Positions 21,635-32,717 are shown, counted from the stretch's first letter. The stretch is 64,000 nucleotides of DNA from Bolinopsis microptera (GCF_026151205.1 NC_087072.1:19992103-20056102), one strand, 5' to 3'. The notes: generated by a model from the sequence alone, not told the origin. Numbers and translations: made by a program.

Positions 21635-22702
21635 TGGAACGCTGTGATCAAACATGTCTTGGCTGGCACGTGACATAGCATACAGAGAGCCGTGGTGTGG
21701 TGTAAGTTCTCCCTTGCCATAACCGAAGGCTAGTTTCCTCCGAAAGGTAATTGGGCGGGATGCCCCCAGAGAGATGGTCATAATGAGGCTTTCAGGGTCT
21801 ATTGAGTCTTCGTTATCACTGTGTGGGGGAATACTGGACGTGTGTTTGTCGTATTTAGTGACCATAAAACTGTTGTAGTGATGAGTTTGGTCGGGGGCAA
21901 GTGTTTTAAAGTGTTCAACAATTTGTTTGAGATACGGATTCGTGCTGATGTCCCGTGGACTGTGTGACCCCCCTGCGTACTTGTAGGGTACGTCCCCATA
22001 GTAGGCCACTTTCCTATTACTGAATGTGCGGTCATAATCCGTGTCGGCGTCTAACAGGTCAGGTGTGAAGCTTTCAAACGGTGTACCGGGGAAAGTCAAA
22101 TAGGCAAGGCCAAGGAAAGTACCTGTGTTCTCCTCGTTACCCGTATCAGTGTGTGTTGTCTGCTGGACTTCAGTTATCAGTGTAGTCGCGTGCTGGATGC
22201 TTTTCTTAAGCTGTTCCATCTGTGCAGCAGCTTCTTGTTCGTGCCTCGTAAAAATTGATATTAGTTCACTAGTGTTGCGAGTCAAGTCCTTGTTGTAAAA
22301 CTCAACCTCAGGTGCAATACGCTTTTCTAATGCGTTTTGGAGTTTCCTCTCTGTATTTCGTTCATTCAGAGCTTTCTCGTCAAGAACTAGAGCTAGTTCA
22401 TTGCGCATTTGTGCAACTGAGAGGTGGCGGTCGCGAATTAACTCAAGGCATAGTCCAGGTGTGAAGGTGTATAGGTTTGTGGTTTGAGTTTCCCGGTTTG
22501 TGGTTTGAGTTTCCCGGTCAGTAAATTCGCCTGGAAAATGTTCAACTTGCGTACCTGCTTCGAGAGTGTTTGCTAGGTAGCCCTCTTGAGTACTGGTAGC
22601 GGTGGGCGGCCCGCTACCTAGCAGCCCGGGAGTAGTCGTCTTATCTTCCGTCTGAAGTTCTCCATCAGGAAGGTCCGTAGTTGTAGTGTCCGTTTCGGCC
22701 AT
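21635..22702 (-). pseudogene. LINE ORF1, first half: coiled coil and AlkB-type dioxygenase
   Basis: The ATG is in a good context (ACACCATGG). Residues 1-80 are Thr-rich with a duplicated NRETQTT unit. About 85-200 are charged and helical, probably a coiled coil as in other LINE ORF1 proteins. From about 210 the protein matches AlkB-family 2-oxoglutarate/Fe(II) dioxygenases: YNSFMVTKYDKHTSSIPPHSD with iron ligands H294 and D296, LIMTISLGASRPITFRRK, and SLYAMSRASQDMFDHSV with the second His at 353. The frame is broken after residue 356 by the MITE and resumes at 20943, where the R-x5-R motif completes the fold. AlkB enzymes remove alkyl lesions or methyl marks from nucleic acids. Every metal ligand is present, so the source copy was probably catalytic. 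Confidence 0.85.
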
Positions 22703-22933
22703 GGTGTGCAGTATAGTTGGTAAAGTATAAGCAGTCGCCCACGATGTACGAGCTTATCAGCTGCTCATTTAAAACGCACACAAATATGATAAGACAATAA
22801 TAGTTTAATAATAATTTGTTAGTCGGGCGGCATTTGCATTTTTATTTAGGTTGTATACTGGACCTAACAAGTTTATTATCAGATGTCTATTTATATTTAT
22901 TATGATATCATTATTCATTCTAATGGCAACAGA

Positions 22934-23118
22934 ATTTAAATTTTGTTTTCCTTAAATTTTGTTTTCCTTAAATTTCGTTTTCCTTAAATTGCAAATGTTA
23001 AATTTTTGTTTTCCATAAATTTTGTTTTCCTTAAATTTTGTTTTCCTTAAATTTTGTTTTTCTTAAATTTTGTTTTCCTTAATTTCGTATTCCTTAAATT
23101 TTGCTTTCCTTAAATTTT
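22934..23118. repeat. 16-bp tandem repeat (TTAAATTTTGTTTTCC)
   Basis: About ten imperfect head-to-tail copies of TTAAATTTTGTTTTCC lie just beyond the 5' end of the LINE composite. Confidence 0.9.
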
Positions 23119-24097
23119 GTTTTCTCTAATTATCAGCTTCACTACCAACTGAAACATGTCATTTGTATCGTTAAAATTTTTCAACATGATGTTTGGGCTT
23201 GCATGGCATTTGTGGCTTTATACTATATAGTCAACTATAGTACTATTATATTTCACTAATCACTGCATTTTTGTATCTAAATGATATTATTTTATATGAA
23301 TTTGTTTAAACTGTGATCCCAAATTTGCGATTTAATAGCGATTTCGATTTTTAAATTTTTTAGAAATAAAATTAGTCTGTAACTAGACAATATTTGGTTT
23401 TGTCGTGATTTTGTCGTGACTTTAGCTTTGTCCTGAAATATGTCGTGCATACAAATATGCGAAATATGCCATGATACAATTGACCTGGGAGTAGCAGAAC
23501 GTTATCATTGCCACTACTAAAATTTTCTTTAAAAAGGAAAAAAGTATGATTTTGCCAACCATCCCCCCTACAGCTTTTTGTACCTCAAGTACTTGTTTAC
23601 GTTAACCAAAGGCGTTAACCCAGTCGAGTTTGTCAGGATATGGTATATATTATACAATAAATTAAATCAAGTGATGCAATTGTCAGAGCACAATCGTAAA
23701 TCCTGAGCAATAGATACTATCTATCCCTTGTAGCTCTTCTCCTCAGGTATCAGGTTGAAGGAGACATTGGATATAGGGGCGGTCCATGCCTTCTTTGCCT
23801 TTCCACGTACACGTCTCTAACTGCTACTAGCACACTCCTCATTATATCCATGCTCAGGTGTGTCCTGATGTTACACATCACCTGGCTGGCTGTAGTCCTC
23901 CTTGGTCTTGGTCGCTATCGAGAAAAGACAATTTTTTTGAGAAAAGACAATTTTATTATTTATCACCAATTCAATACATAATCAATAAATATATATCCGA
24001 ATAAATTTGATTAAAAATTAAATGATACAAGTATGCTAGCAGCTAGCGCGCTTATATTTGATAAATATTCACGCTGTTAAAATGGGTTTTACCACAC
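23119..24097. other. AT-rich spacer with dispersed-repeat copy III
   Basis: No gene is recognised. 23935-24055 is an inverted copy of 8283-8415, preceded by a duplicated GAGAAAAGACAATTTT. A short minus-strand coding-like relic lies around 23740-23920 (readable as IMRSVLVAVRDV) but is too decayed to name. Confidence 0.4.
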
Positions 24098-24180
24098 CGC
24101 CACTCACATTAGCACAGTTGGTGAACGGACCCAGGCGCTGTTAAGCTTTTATGAGCCCTGGTTGACTGCTGAGAGTGGCG
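24098..24180. other. 83-nt potential stem-loop
   Basis: CGCCACTC at the left pairs perfectly with GAGTGGCG at the right, and inner segments (AGCACAGT with ACTGCT, CCCAGG with CCCTGG) could nest within. It could be a tiny MITE or a structured RNA; nothing else supports either. Confidence 0.35.
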
Positions 24181-24999
24181 AAGGGGCTGATATTAATTTT
24201 ATCTTAGTTTAACCTAGATTCCAATAAAATTTTAGTTTTGTGTTATATTTATATGATTTTTATGCGATATTTAAGTTACAGCTGCTCGCAATACATTATT
24301 GCTTAAAAATTGTTAAATATGCTCGCTATACGCTTAATTTTAAATACCGTATGTATATATACATATCAGCTCATAATACCAAATAACAATAATAAATAAA
24401 TTAAAAGCATTGAAGAGGTCCAAAACCAATTCAAGCATGACACAAAGTTGAATACATTTTCATCGGAAGCTGCAAGCTTATTAACGTTTGATTCCGTACG
24501 TTCATGATCCGTTATTATGCATTCACCTTCAGGCGGTGTCGACGGATCATGCGAAAAGGGTTTTTGACAGGCTGAGCCCTTACCATAATTAAACTGAACC
24601 ATTGCCTGATACGATGTAAACAAGATTGTTGGATAGGTGAGCCGCGCAAGCGCTCGCGCATTTGTGTCGCTCTGACAAATAGCACTTGAATAATTTAGCT
24701 ACCAAGACGTAAATCGCGCGTTACGTAAAGTATTATTTTTCCCTTCGGATAAAGTGAACGTTACACCCGCGTGTAACCTGCTTTAATGTTTTGTGTGCAT
24801 GTGTGAGTGTATAATGTAATGATTGAATGAATCTTTTTTCTTTTGTCATTTGTGGTGCATATATGATGTGAGTGACAGGTGTAAAATCTAAAAGATATAA
24901 ATATAAATGGGGGTCTTTTCATAGGAAAGTGTTGAAGTTTAAGTCCTGCCAGTTAATATTGTCAGGTTGTTGTTGAGCCTTCATGATAGAAAGCTTCAA
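24181..24999. other. AT-rich spacer, LINE 3' flank
   Basis: No coding region is seen. The part from about 24780 to 24999 is probably the 3' untranslated part of the LINE fragment at 25000-26185. A string TTTGACAGGCTGAGCCC at 24563 resembles the core of the 83-bp MITE family but lacks its ends. Confidence 0.35.
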
Positions 25000-26185
25000 T
25001 CAGGATTTAATTGAACCTAGTGAACCTATTTTACCACGTGCATTTGACTGCTCAAGAAACCTATTCCATAAATTTGCCCCTTTACATGCGAAATTGTGAG
25101 ATGAGTGTGGTGTCACAAATCTGTCATCTCTGAGCTCAGACTTCTTAAAGAGAGAATACATGGATATGGGCTGATGACTCTTCACTATCTTCATTGTTTC
25201 AGTAATGCATCTGTATCTATATATGTTATGTACTGTCATTAGTTCCTTAGATTGGAAAATAGGTTTTGTTGATTCTCTAGAGTGGAATTCTGCCCCAAGT
25301 ATTTGGCAGCGATGTGGCCTTGCTTGTTTATCACCAGTCTTCCTCAAGCTGATACATATAGAACACGGTTTAATGTGAGGTATAGTTGATTCATTGGATA
25401 TTTGACCTTTCTTGTTTATACTGCACTGGATTGGCCTGCTACGAGAACAAGTTTTAAACTTGTCGCTAAATGCTTCCGAGTCCCCAAATAAGATTCGGAC
25501 ACATTTCTTCTGTGCAAGGAATAGTGGTGAAAGCTTATTAATTGATACACCACCCCATACAGTTATACCGTATCCTAGATGAGATTCAAAAAGAGTGTGG
25601 TATATCTGTTTGTACAGCTGGCTGGGGAGGGAGTTTTTTATTCGATAAATACGGCCACATATGCTGTTTAATTTCTTAGTTAGTTTCTCGATATGAGGTG
25701 TCCAACTCAGTTTGTCATCAATAATTACACCTAGAAATTTCGTTTCAGTAACCTGTTTGATCGGGATCCCATCAATTTCTAGATTCAAGTCATTTTCAGT
25801 ATTATCAATGGTCTTACGTTTAGTAGGCGAGAAGTACATGTAACAAGATTTTTTAACATTAATGTGCAGTAGGTTATGGTGCATATATTGGCACACAGAG
25901 TCGAGAATTTCATTCGCTATTTTGTATGCTTGTTCCTTAGTTTCAGCAGCTACAAAGATGTTTGTGTCATCTGCAAATAGTACAAATTTTCCTAATGTAC
26001 TACATCTATAGATGTCATTTATATAGATAAGAAAAAGCAAGGGGCCCAAAACGGATCCTTGGGGTACGCCTAGTTTAACTGGGAGAGGCTCTGATTCTTC
26101 ACCAAGTACACTAACATACTGGTATCTATTATTTAGATAGATATTTAGATCAACACAGCAAATCTCCTTACGAAACGCTTGGCCT
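25000..26185 (-). pseudogene. 5'-truncated LINE, RT C-terminal part
   Basis: The open frame begins about 26185 without a natural start. It reads LGVPQGSVLGPLLFLIYIND, then the catalytic FADDTN box, FLGVIIDDKLSW and a long Cys/His-containing C-terminal region. It resembles the RT of the 12-15.7-kb LINE but is clearly a different family. Absence of endonuclease and N-terminal RT is the 5' truncation typical of LINE insertions. The remaining frame has no stops for about 390 codons, so the insertion is fairly recent. Confidence 0.85.
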
Positions 26186-27045
26186 CAGGTGTTACAACCT
26201 ATTCCTGACCTTAATTGATACACAATAAAATGGAATGTTAATACAAAATAAAACTCGGAATTATAATAAATAAACTGAAATAGAAAGTGTTAATAAATTA
26301 ACACTAGATATTATAATAATTCACTTACTCACTAACCTCCCTAGACCTGTACCCGATTCACACTATAAACTAACTACTAACTAACTACTAAAATATCACC
26401 AAATAATATCCGAACTAAAAGTCTTTACTTCCTACTAAAATATATTACTAAAACTATGTTTATACAAATTACACTTCTTCGTTACTATCTTCTTTCTTCT
26501 AGTTGACTACTACTTACACTCCTAGCTACTGTTTACTATATCTTCTTATCTTCGTTCCACACTCCACTACAATACTACACACACACACTAAAAACACCTG
26601 AAATATGATTCATAAGTAATACAATAAATATGAATCATTTACAACATAAGAAATATATAAACCTACAACTATCATCAATCAATATAAAAGAATAAACCTA
26701 AACTATAGGAAAGAAAAATTTTTAGGAAAGAAAAATTTTTATTTACCACAAAACAATCAATACATAATGTTATATTCATAAATAAATTCAAATTTCAATT
26801 TCAAACACATAATATACAGTACGCCGCGCACACAGCCACAATTTAAAATTGATCAGAAATTCGTAGGTCAGCTGTAGGCGCCGCGCACATGATCTATTTA
26901 ATTGTTATCTTACAATACATGTCAATACATATCTTACAATTACATGTCACATTTCTTAATTTCTAGAGCCAAAATTTCAGAAGCAAAATAATTTAAAAGA
27001 TATTTCTGTCGTTCACGCAGTACAGGCCGTGAACACTGCGACCTA
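26186..27045. other. AT-rich spacer with a small dispersed repeat
   Basis: No gene is seen. 26735-26830 (ACCACAAAACAATCAATACAT, CGCCGCGCACAC) is a diverged same-orientation copy of 6025-6115. Confidence 0.4.
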
Positions 27046-28489
27046 CACAGTGGGCCGCGAAGGGGGGTCATGATAGTTTAGGCATGAAGGAATGGTCTGA
27101 TTGGTCATATATACTGTTCTTAAGAGTTGTTTGGCCCAAAAAGTCGTTTAAAGACATTTTCAGAGCTCCAGTGTCATCACAAACAAAGTTATTTCGATAT
27201 TTTGAATTTTCCAAATTTTCAACATTTTCATACGCAGACCCTTTATATCCCTATAATTGATGTTTAATGCGGAATTCTGTGCAGAATGATCATTTCTAGT
27301 GGTAATACGATCAGAGAAGGGTGTTTTTTGATCAACTTTATGTAAAAGGAAGCCAATTCAATGCTCCCCAACCCGTGAACACGCGCACATAACGCGCGCG
27401 CTTTCAGGAGTTTAATCCACTATTTACATGGTTTGAAGTAACCACAGAGATGGTTATAAGTATACATTTGGGGATAAGATAAGATAGCTGGAAGGAGCTT
27501 CTGAAACTGAATTGTGTCTCTCCATAAGTTGTAGACACCAAACTGCAAACTCAATTTTAATTAGCTTCTAGAGTAGATTTTTTTCACTCTCGCCCCAGTG
27601 AAAATCAGTTTTTCTGGATTTTTTCCAAAAGTAAGCATTTTGGGCCTTCATGACCTTTATAGTGTCAATATAAACATGTGCATTGCGGTCATTTTAAGCC
27701 AAAGTTTGAGTCTCTAAGACCTTCAGAAGCTGAGATACAGATTTCCCATATATGCGAGTAATGAAAAAAATGGGCGTGGCCCCCACAGGGTTGGGAATAG
27801 CGACACAACATGTGCTGTTCGGTGATTTGAGTTACAAATGACCTATTTAACCCGATTCAGCATCAAAAAACTCCATACATCGTAGTGCACACTCAACCCC
27901 ACCCTTTTACTAGAATATTGCTTATTTAGCGCCAGGAAAATACACCAAAATGAGAGCAAATGGGGATTTTAAAAAATTCATAAAATGGAAAGCCAGATCC
28001 AGCCAGAACCATTCTTGGTTGCATTTGTTAGGAAATTGTCGGTACTTAAAGATAAAAGTGGTTTTTAGTGGGCACTAGAAGGCCCTAACAACTATTCCTG
28101 GTCTTGAAGACTTGAAAAAAGGTGAAAAAGAGGGTCAAAATTTGCCTCCGCGCGTAAATTTTTCCTAATCAATTGGCATGATAAGGCCTATTTCACCAGA
28201 AAGATCATTCAAAACTGTTCTAGGAGGCATCAAAATAATCATTAAACCTTATTAGGCCTTTTTTCTGAGCCACAGGGATTTAGTGGCCATTTTCACTGCT
28301 TAAATTGATTTTTTTGGCAGGAGAAAAAATGTCTATATTTGGCGCGCTGCCTAAATTCAGCATTTAAATATTTTCCAATTTGGTTTTTTGCACTTCATGT
28401 GTATATCTATTTACTAAGAGATGAGATAAAGAAAATGGGATTTAAGGAAAGTCGATTTATGGCCTAAACTATCATGGTGGCCCACTGTG
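27046..28489. mobile_element. Transib-like non-autonomous element (CACAGTG ends, 5-bp TSD)
   Basis: The ends are CACAGTGGGCC and GGCCCACTGTG; further in, both arms share CATGATAGTTTAGGC, with 10 extra bases on the left. A 5-bp direct repeat ACCTA flanks it (27041-27045, 28490-28494). CACWRTG termini plus 5-bp duplications characterise Transib, the superfamily ancestral to RAG1. The 1.4-kb interior has no sizable ORF. Confidence 0.65.
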
Positions 28490-29201
28490 ACCTAATTAAT
28501 ATAATAATGGAGAGATTCCAAAAAACCGCGCGCTCGTTATTTGTGATTAAATTGAGTGCGCGCCACTGTCAACCGCAGTACCGCTCAAGCATGAAGTACT
28601 AAGCGGTACGCAGTTCTGCGTGAGGCGTAGACATTTGTAGCACACGTTTCATTCAACTAATCAATTATGTGACATGTAATCTTACTATATATAAAGCGAG
28701 ACGATATATATGGTTCCGTGCCATTTTACTGACACCACGGCATCAACTTTAACGCGAATTTCCGCAAAAACCGTAAAAGATATATAACTGAAACTTTTTT
28801 GACTGGGCCAAATGCTTTAATGGCCTTCAATTCAGCATGAAAAAATAAAAAATTGGCCAAGGAATAGGAGTTTTAGTGCCCAAAATTTGGACCCCCAAGT
28901 GGTGTCAAAAACGCGAATTAAATAGGTAATAATTATTTTAGTCTCTTGAGACTTGACACCATTTTAGGGTTATACGGGTTCCTGCTAGTTATATTAAAGC
29001 AAAAAGAATATTAATTTTAGTAATAATTGACGTAAACATATGTGTTTAAATAACATCTATAATCTAGCGAGTTACTAATACCATTTGTTTGTATTATTGA
29101 TTATATATGTTTACACTAGCCTATATTATGATGGAGATATACATTGCATTATAATATAATTGCTCCAATATTCAACACTGCTAAACAACAAATACCTACT
29201 C
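28490..29201. other. AT-rich spacer, no gene seen
   Basis: Weak inverted similarity (TGACACCACGGC and GTGGTGTCAAAAACGCG) around 28730-28970 may be another decayed element; boundaries are not defined. Confidence 0.3.
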
Positions 29202-29319
29202 GCCCATCGATGAAGCAGTCGCCAAAACAAAGCTCAAAGTTAATATATCCTCGTACTTCGTTTTGGAAACTGTAGAATTCCAATGAATACTTAGTGTTTC
29301 AATTGTGTATTCGATGGGC
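29202..29319. mobile_element. 118-bp palindromic MITE related to 10173-10324
   Basis: Ends GCCCATCGA ... TCGATGGGC match the inner part of the TIR of the 10173-10324 element. The flank with TTTGTTGTTTAGCAGTGTT is also shared in inverted form, so the two loci descend from one repeat family. Confidence 0.5.
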
Positions 29320-29387
29320 AAGCACTCGCCACTCGAGGCCAAGACAAACGGCACCAGCTCCGCCCTGCAACCATGAAGTAATGTAAG

Positions 29388-29475
29388 TTACCTGAGGACC
29401 CCAGGCTATTATGTTCACTAACATATAGATTGAATATAGATTTGGCGGAATGACAGGCTGAGCGCGGCCCAGTAA
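29388..29475 (+). mobile_element. 88-bp structured MITE, copy C, perfect 8-bp TSD
   Basis: TTACCTGAGGACCCCAGG start, core GGCGGAATGACAGGCTGAGC, end GGCCCAGTAA. Perfect AATGTAAG duplications sit at 29380-29387 and 29476-29483, which fixes the element boundaries and supports hAT-like insertion. Confidence 0.85.
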
Positions 29476-29483
29476 AATGTAAG

Positions 29484-30249
29484 CAGTAAGGCGGGGCGGT
29501 GGTGTGCGCCGTTTATACGGCCCACAGCACGAGACATTTTGAGCTCCAAGACTTTAGACTATAAAAGTCCCGAATTAAACATAGCGACTTACCATCGTCA
29601 GCCGTCAAAAATTTAGAATTTGTATGTTATAAACTCTACACCTGCTATCAGTATAACATGTAATTTAGTTTGTTATTGGCTAAATTTTCAACTCGATTAA
29701 GCGATGCAGACGGATGAACTAGGCTTCTCCTCCGTCAAAAACACAATGAGAGGGGGTTGTGGAAGGACACGAACACTATTCGTTAACTCGTACCCCGGGT
29801 ACCCCCTAGAACCGTGTCCCATCAGAGAGAGCCCATCACCCGTCAGATCGAAAACAGTGTTTTAGTTTTGATATATGCTGTACCAATTACAATAAATGGT
29901 AAGCCAAGGCTGACGTTGGTAGCAAAATATAAAGTGACACGTCACAACAAAATAACCACTACACACCACACACTATATATACGCTATAACTATTGTACAC
30001 AGTACACAGTATAACTTAAATATAAAATATAAACAAGTTACAAGAGACAAAAGAGTTTACAGAAGAGTTTTTTCTATAACCTACACTAGAACCTACCGGT
30101 GTTCTACTACACTATCCACGAAGGACTTCGCAGGCTGGTACACCTTCTACACAGCACTGTTACTCTAACACACCTTCTGTTACTCCTTTCTCGTTGGATC
30201 TCTTCTTTACCTCTTCTTCACCGTGACACCTTCTCACATTAGCTATAAT
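29484..30249. other. spacer, no gene seen
   Basis: Includes a CCCGGGTACCCC palindrome near 29796 and pyrimidine-rich repeats. A 66-codon frame at 29814 has no recognisable features and no ATG in good context. Confidence 0.35.
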
Positions 30250-31168
30250 ATATATTTATAATACAAAGAATAATCTTAGAACTCATATATTATAACATCA
30301 GGTGCCATTCCTCCTGTAGTGGTAAATACAAGGGGGACGAATGACCCTTTCTCCAATTGTAGCACTCGGTTCATGTACTGGTTCTTTTTCTCATTCTCGT
30401 GCAGAGTGTAGAGCTGTGGCATGGTCTTTCCTTGATATGTAGGTGATTTAGGATTGAAAATGCGCACATCAAAGAAAGTCCTCTCAAATGTGCTCCACAC
30501 TCCTCTTGCTGATATATCAAGCCTAACCTTATTAGCATTGTTGCCCTTTTGTTGGAAGTTGGCCGATTATATAGGTGTTAAAAGGGGCTCAATCCTCACA
30601 TCCTTGGTCACCAGCCTAAGGTATTCAGCAACGGAGTCTCTCACGTTGTTATGACAGTAGTTCACATACCCCCCTCTCTTACAGTTGAGGATATGATTGT
30701 GCTCATTCTTGGCTCCACAATCGCAGAATCTTGGGGTGTTAGGGATGTCCCAACCATACCGGAGATAACAGCATCTCTGAAATCTTACTGTAAGCATACC
30801 CTAGCTGTTGAATGGGGAGACATGTTAGCCAAGCTCCTGACCCATGCTCTTGTACCAGCTGCAATGACTCCCTGGTATTCTCATCCACTTCACTCATTAT
30901 CTCAGCAAGCTCCTTCTTCAAACGTAATTCTTAAACAAACTTGAGGCTGTCTACTCTGCCCTTTATCTTAATTTTATCCAACTTCATCAGGGATGTCTCC
31001 TGGTGATAGATAAGGTCAACCAGCTCCTCTGTTTTCTTGACTGACGTCTGGTATTCCTTCTCTGCGATCTCTACTGGATTAACAATACCAAGCCCCCCTA
31101 ATCTTACAGGTAGCGCAAACATTCTCCTGTGCAGATCAGACACATTCCTACCAATAATTGCAGGGATG
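30250..31168 (-). pseudogene. reverse-transcriptase element, C-terminal part (frameshifted)
   Basis: Reading the minus strand through several frame changes gives RRMFALPVRLGGLGI, an AWLTCLPIQQLGYA block, LRYGWDIPNTPRFCDCG, a CCHC-type finger (CDCGAKNEHNHILNC) and a terminal domain with FFDVRIFNP followed by EKKNQYMNRV and PLVFTTTGGM. Order and spacing fit the finger plus PD-(D/E)xK-like nuclease that ends one class of endonuclease-bearing retroelements. The exact family is uncertain. It has accumulated frameshifts, so it is dead. Its upstream part continues at 33861-34130 beyond the inserted foldback element. Confidence 0.7.
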
Positions 31169-31380
31169 AACTTTTCTCTAGGGACTACGGGTGGAAGATG
31201 AATAATTGATATTCCAACAGCATCTTGTTCCCTGCATTGTGCTGATTCCGGGAAGCATTTTGTTTACGCTCTCATCATTCTGTAGGATGAGATATCGTTC
31301 ATTTAAAATTGGGTAATTACAGGCCTGTCAAGGATTTCAGCCTAATTAAGAGCTGATCAATTGCAGCTAGTTGTGCCATA

Positions 31381-31475
31381 TAAGGGATAACTGAGGTCAC
31401 GTGACATTCAGTCCTATCACGTGACCGCTAATCCTATCACGTGACCTTGATTCGTAAAGCCTCGGGCACGTGATC
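31381..31475. promoter_or_regulatory. cluster of CACGTG sites in the foldback arm
   Basis: Four CACGTG motifs (three as TCACGTGAC or ATCACGTGACC, one GGCACGTGATC) occur within 95 bases and are mirrored at 33555-33650 in the other arm. CACGTG is the E-box bound by bHLH-zip factors. Whether it acts on host or element transcription is unknown. Confidence 0.35.
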
Positions 31476-32450
31476 ACATTCGTAACGTGTCGTATGCCGA
31501 CTAGGAGATTTTGTGACGTCACCAGAGCTGAAGCTACTTGATCAGGCCTTATATGGAATAATATCGTGTATCGGGTGTAATTGGACCCAATTAGAGCAGC
31601 TGAGCGCTCAATTATAGCAGCATCTGGTACCACCTTCTGAAACCCAGCAGACAGCTGGCCCAGAGAATCGAAATTAGAAGGATTTTTTATTGATGGAAAT
31701 CGAAGCGGAAACCTTGTAACCCTATGTTTTCGATGACGCCGAACAAGATTAAACAGGTTATAATTGTCCTACTCTCGTGTAAATTGCTCTAAAACGTGAT
31801 TGAAATTGTAATGATGCTATCAATTGTAATACAGTTTACAGGTAACGACTGGAACCACTATATCTGCCTAATCTCAGTTATTGTCAATAACGAAGCCTGT
31901 GATCCGCACATCAGTCATTGAATGGGCTTGAATTGAACGTATCTTATCTTCTTATCTTATGAGGATTCGTTGCGACGCAACAAGGCCATCGAATGAGTCG
32001 ACCACCTTTTGTTATTTTACTTCGGCATTACCTGCATTACAATGTAAACCAGCACTTTCAAGGAAGAGCTTTACAAGAAGCCGAAGGATCGTTCCTAACG
32101 TCGTGTTATTACTATAAAAAATATCATAGTATCGGGTAAATTTTTTCAAAATGCACTTGAATGTCATCAATTTGATTAGGTTATCATAAGTTGAATAGCT
32201 GGCGCATTTACAGTGCTACGTTTTCAATTATTCTACGAACAAGGTCGTAATAATTCATTCCATGCAAATTTGGACTACAGAAAGTTTGTTGGTCATTGGT
32301 TTGGTTTCAAACATCTGTAGATTAATTTATGAAAGATCGATCGGCTATATTTCTCTTATTTTCCCCCAGCAGAAAATATATGTTTGAAACCGGACTGATG
32401 TATCGTGAACAACCTGTGCTGTAGGGTAAATACCTAAAAAACACTAGCAC

Positions 32451-32717
32451 TCACTTGACAATATTGCAAGGCTGAAAGAAGTCCGTTTGCCTGTACATTT
32501 CGATGGTACTGTAATGACTTAATATCAAACTTGAAACCTCGGCCAGCATTAAATCGACATGAGTCGCATGGTTTTCCTTGTGGCTCAAAAGAAAACGAAG
32601 GATGTCCTTGTTTGACGGAGGACTGTGACATGAAAGGCTGTCACACGTTCCATCAATAAAATCGGACAACTTCATTGCAATATTGAGAAAACTATTTGAG
32701 AAATGATCACTATTCAT
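32451..32717 (-). CDS. exon-like 88-codon frame inside the foldback element
   Basis: The frame opens with ATG and encodes a mixed-composition peptide (MKLSDFIDGTCDSLSCH, HVDLMLAEVSSLILSHY). It ends at a good splice donor (CAA|GTGAGT) two codons before a stop. It lies in the unique centre between the arms. It could be a captured host first exon; no family is recognised, so this is weakly supported. Confidence 0.3.
   Translation of the reverse strand: MNSDHFSNSFLNIAMKLSDFIDGTCDSLSCHSPPSNKDILRFLLSHKENHATHVDLMLAEVSSLILSHYSTIEMYRQTDFFQPCNIVK

Larger units (their letters stand above)
11957..22730 (-). mobile_element. composite CR1-like LINE, two ORFs, disrupted by two insertions
   Basis: All coding parts share the minus strand: ORF1 (AlkB-SGNH) at 22702-20346 and ORF2 (zinc finger, endonuclease, RT) at 15698-12030. 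The 3' end is marked by a short TTATG/TTATA microsatellite at 11961-11985, like the short tandem 3' tails of CR1/L2 LINEs. Two later insertions account for the gaps: a hAT-like MITE (20952-21634) and a rearranged gypsy element (about 16370-20345). The link between ORF1 and ORF2 is inferred from order, strand and the known SGNH-esterase plus PHD theme of CR1 elements; an unrelated ORF1 fragment is the alternative. Confidence 0.6.

Noticed and set aside
24563-24579. Fifth copy of the structured MITE
   Set aside because: Only 17 bases of the core match; both ends are missing.
29388-29475. Spliced-leader RNA or hammerhead ribozyme for the 83-88-bp family
   Set aside because: There is no conserved leader before the GT and no CTGATGA/GAAA hammerhead core; sequence outside the unit differs at each copy.
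31397-31633. Identical 78-codon frames at 31397-31633 (minus) and 33396-33632 (plus)
   Set aside because: They are the same stretch in the two inverted arms of the foldback element, without a good start context or domain; mirror images, not paralogous genes.
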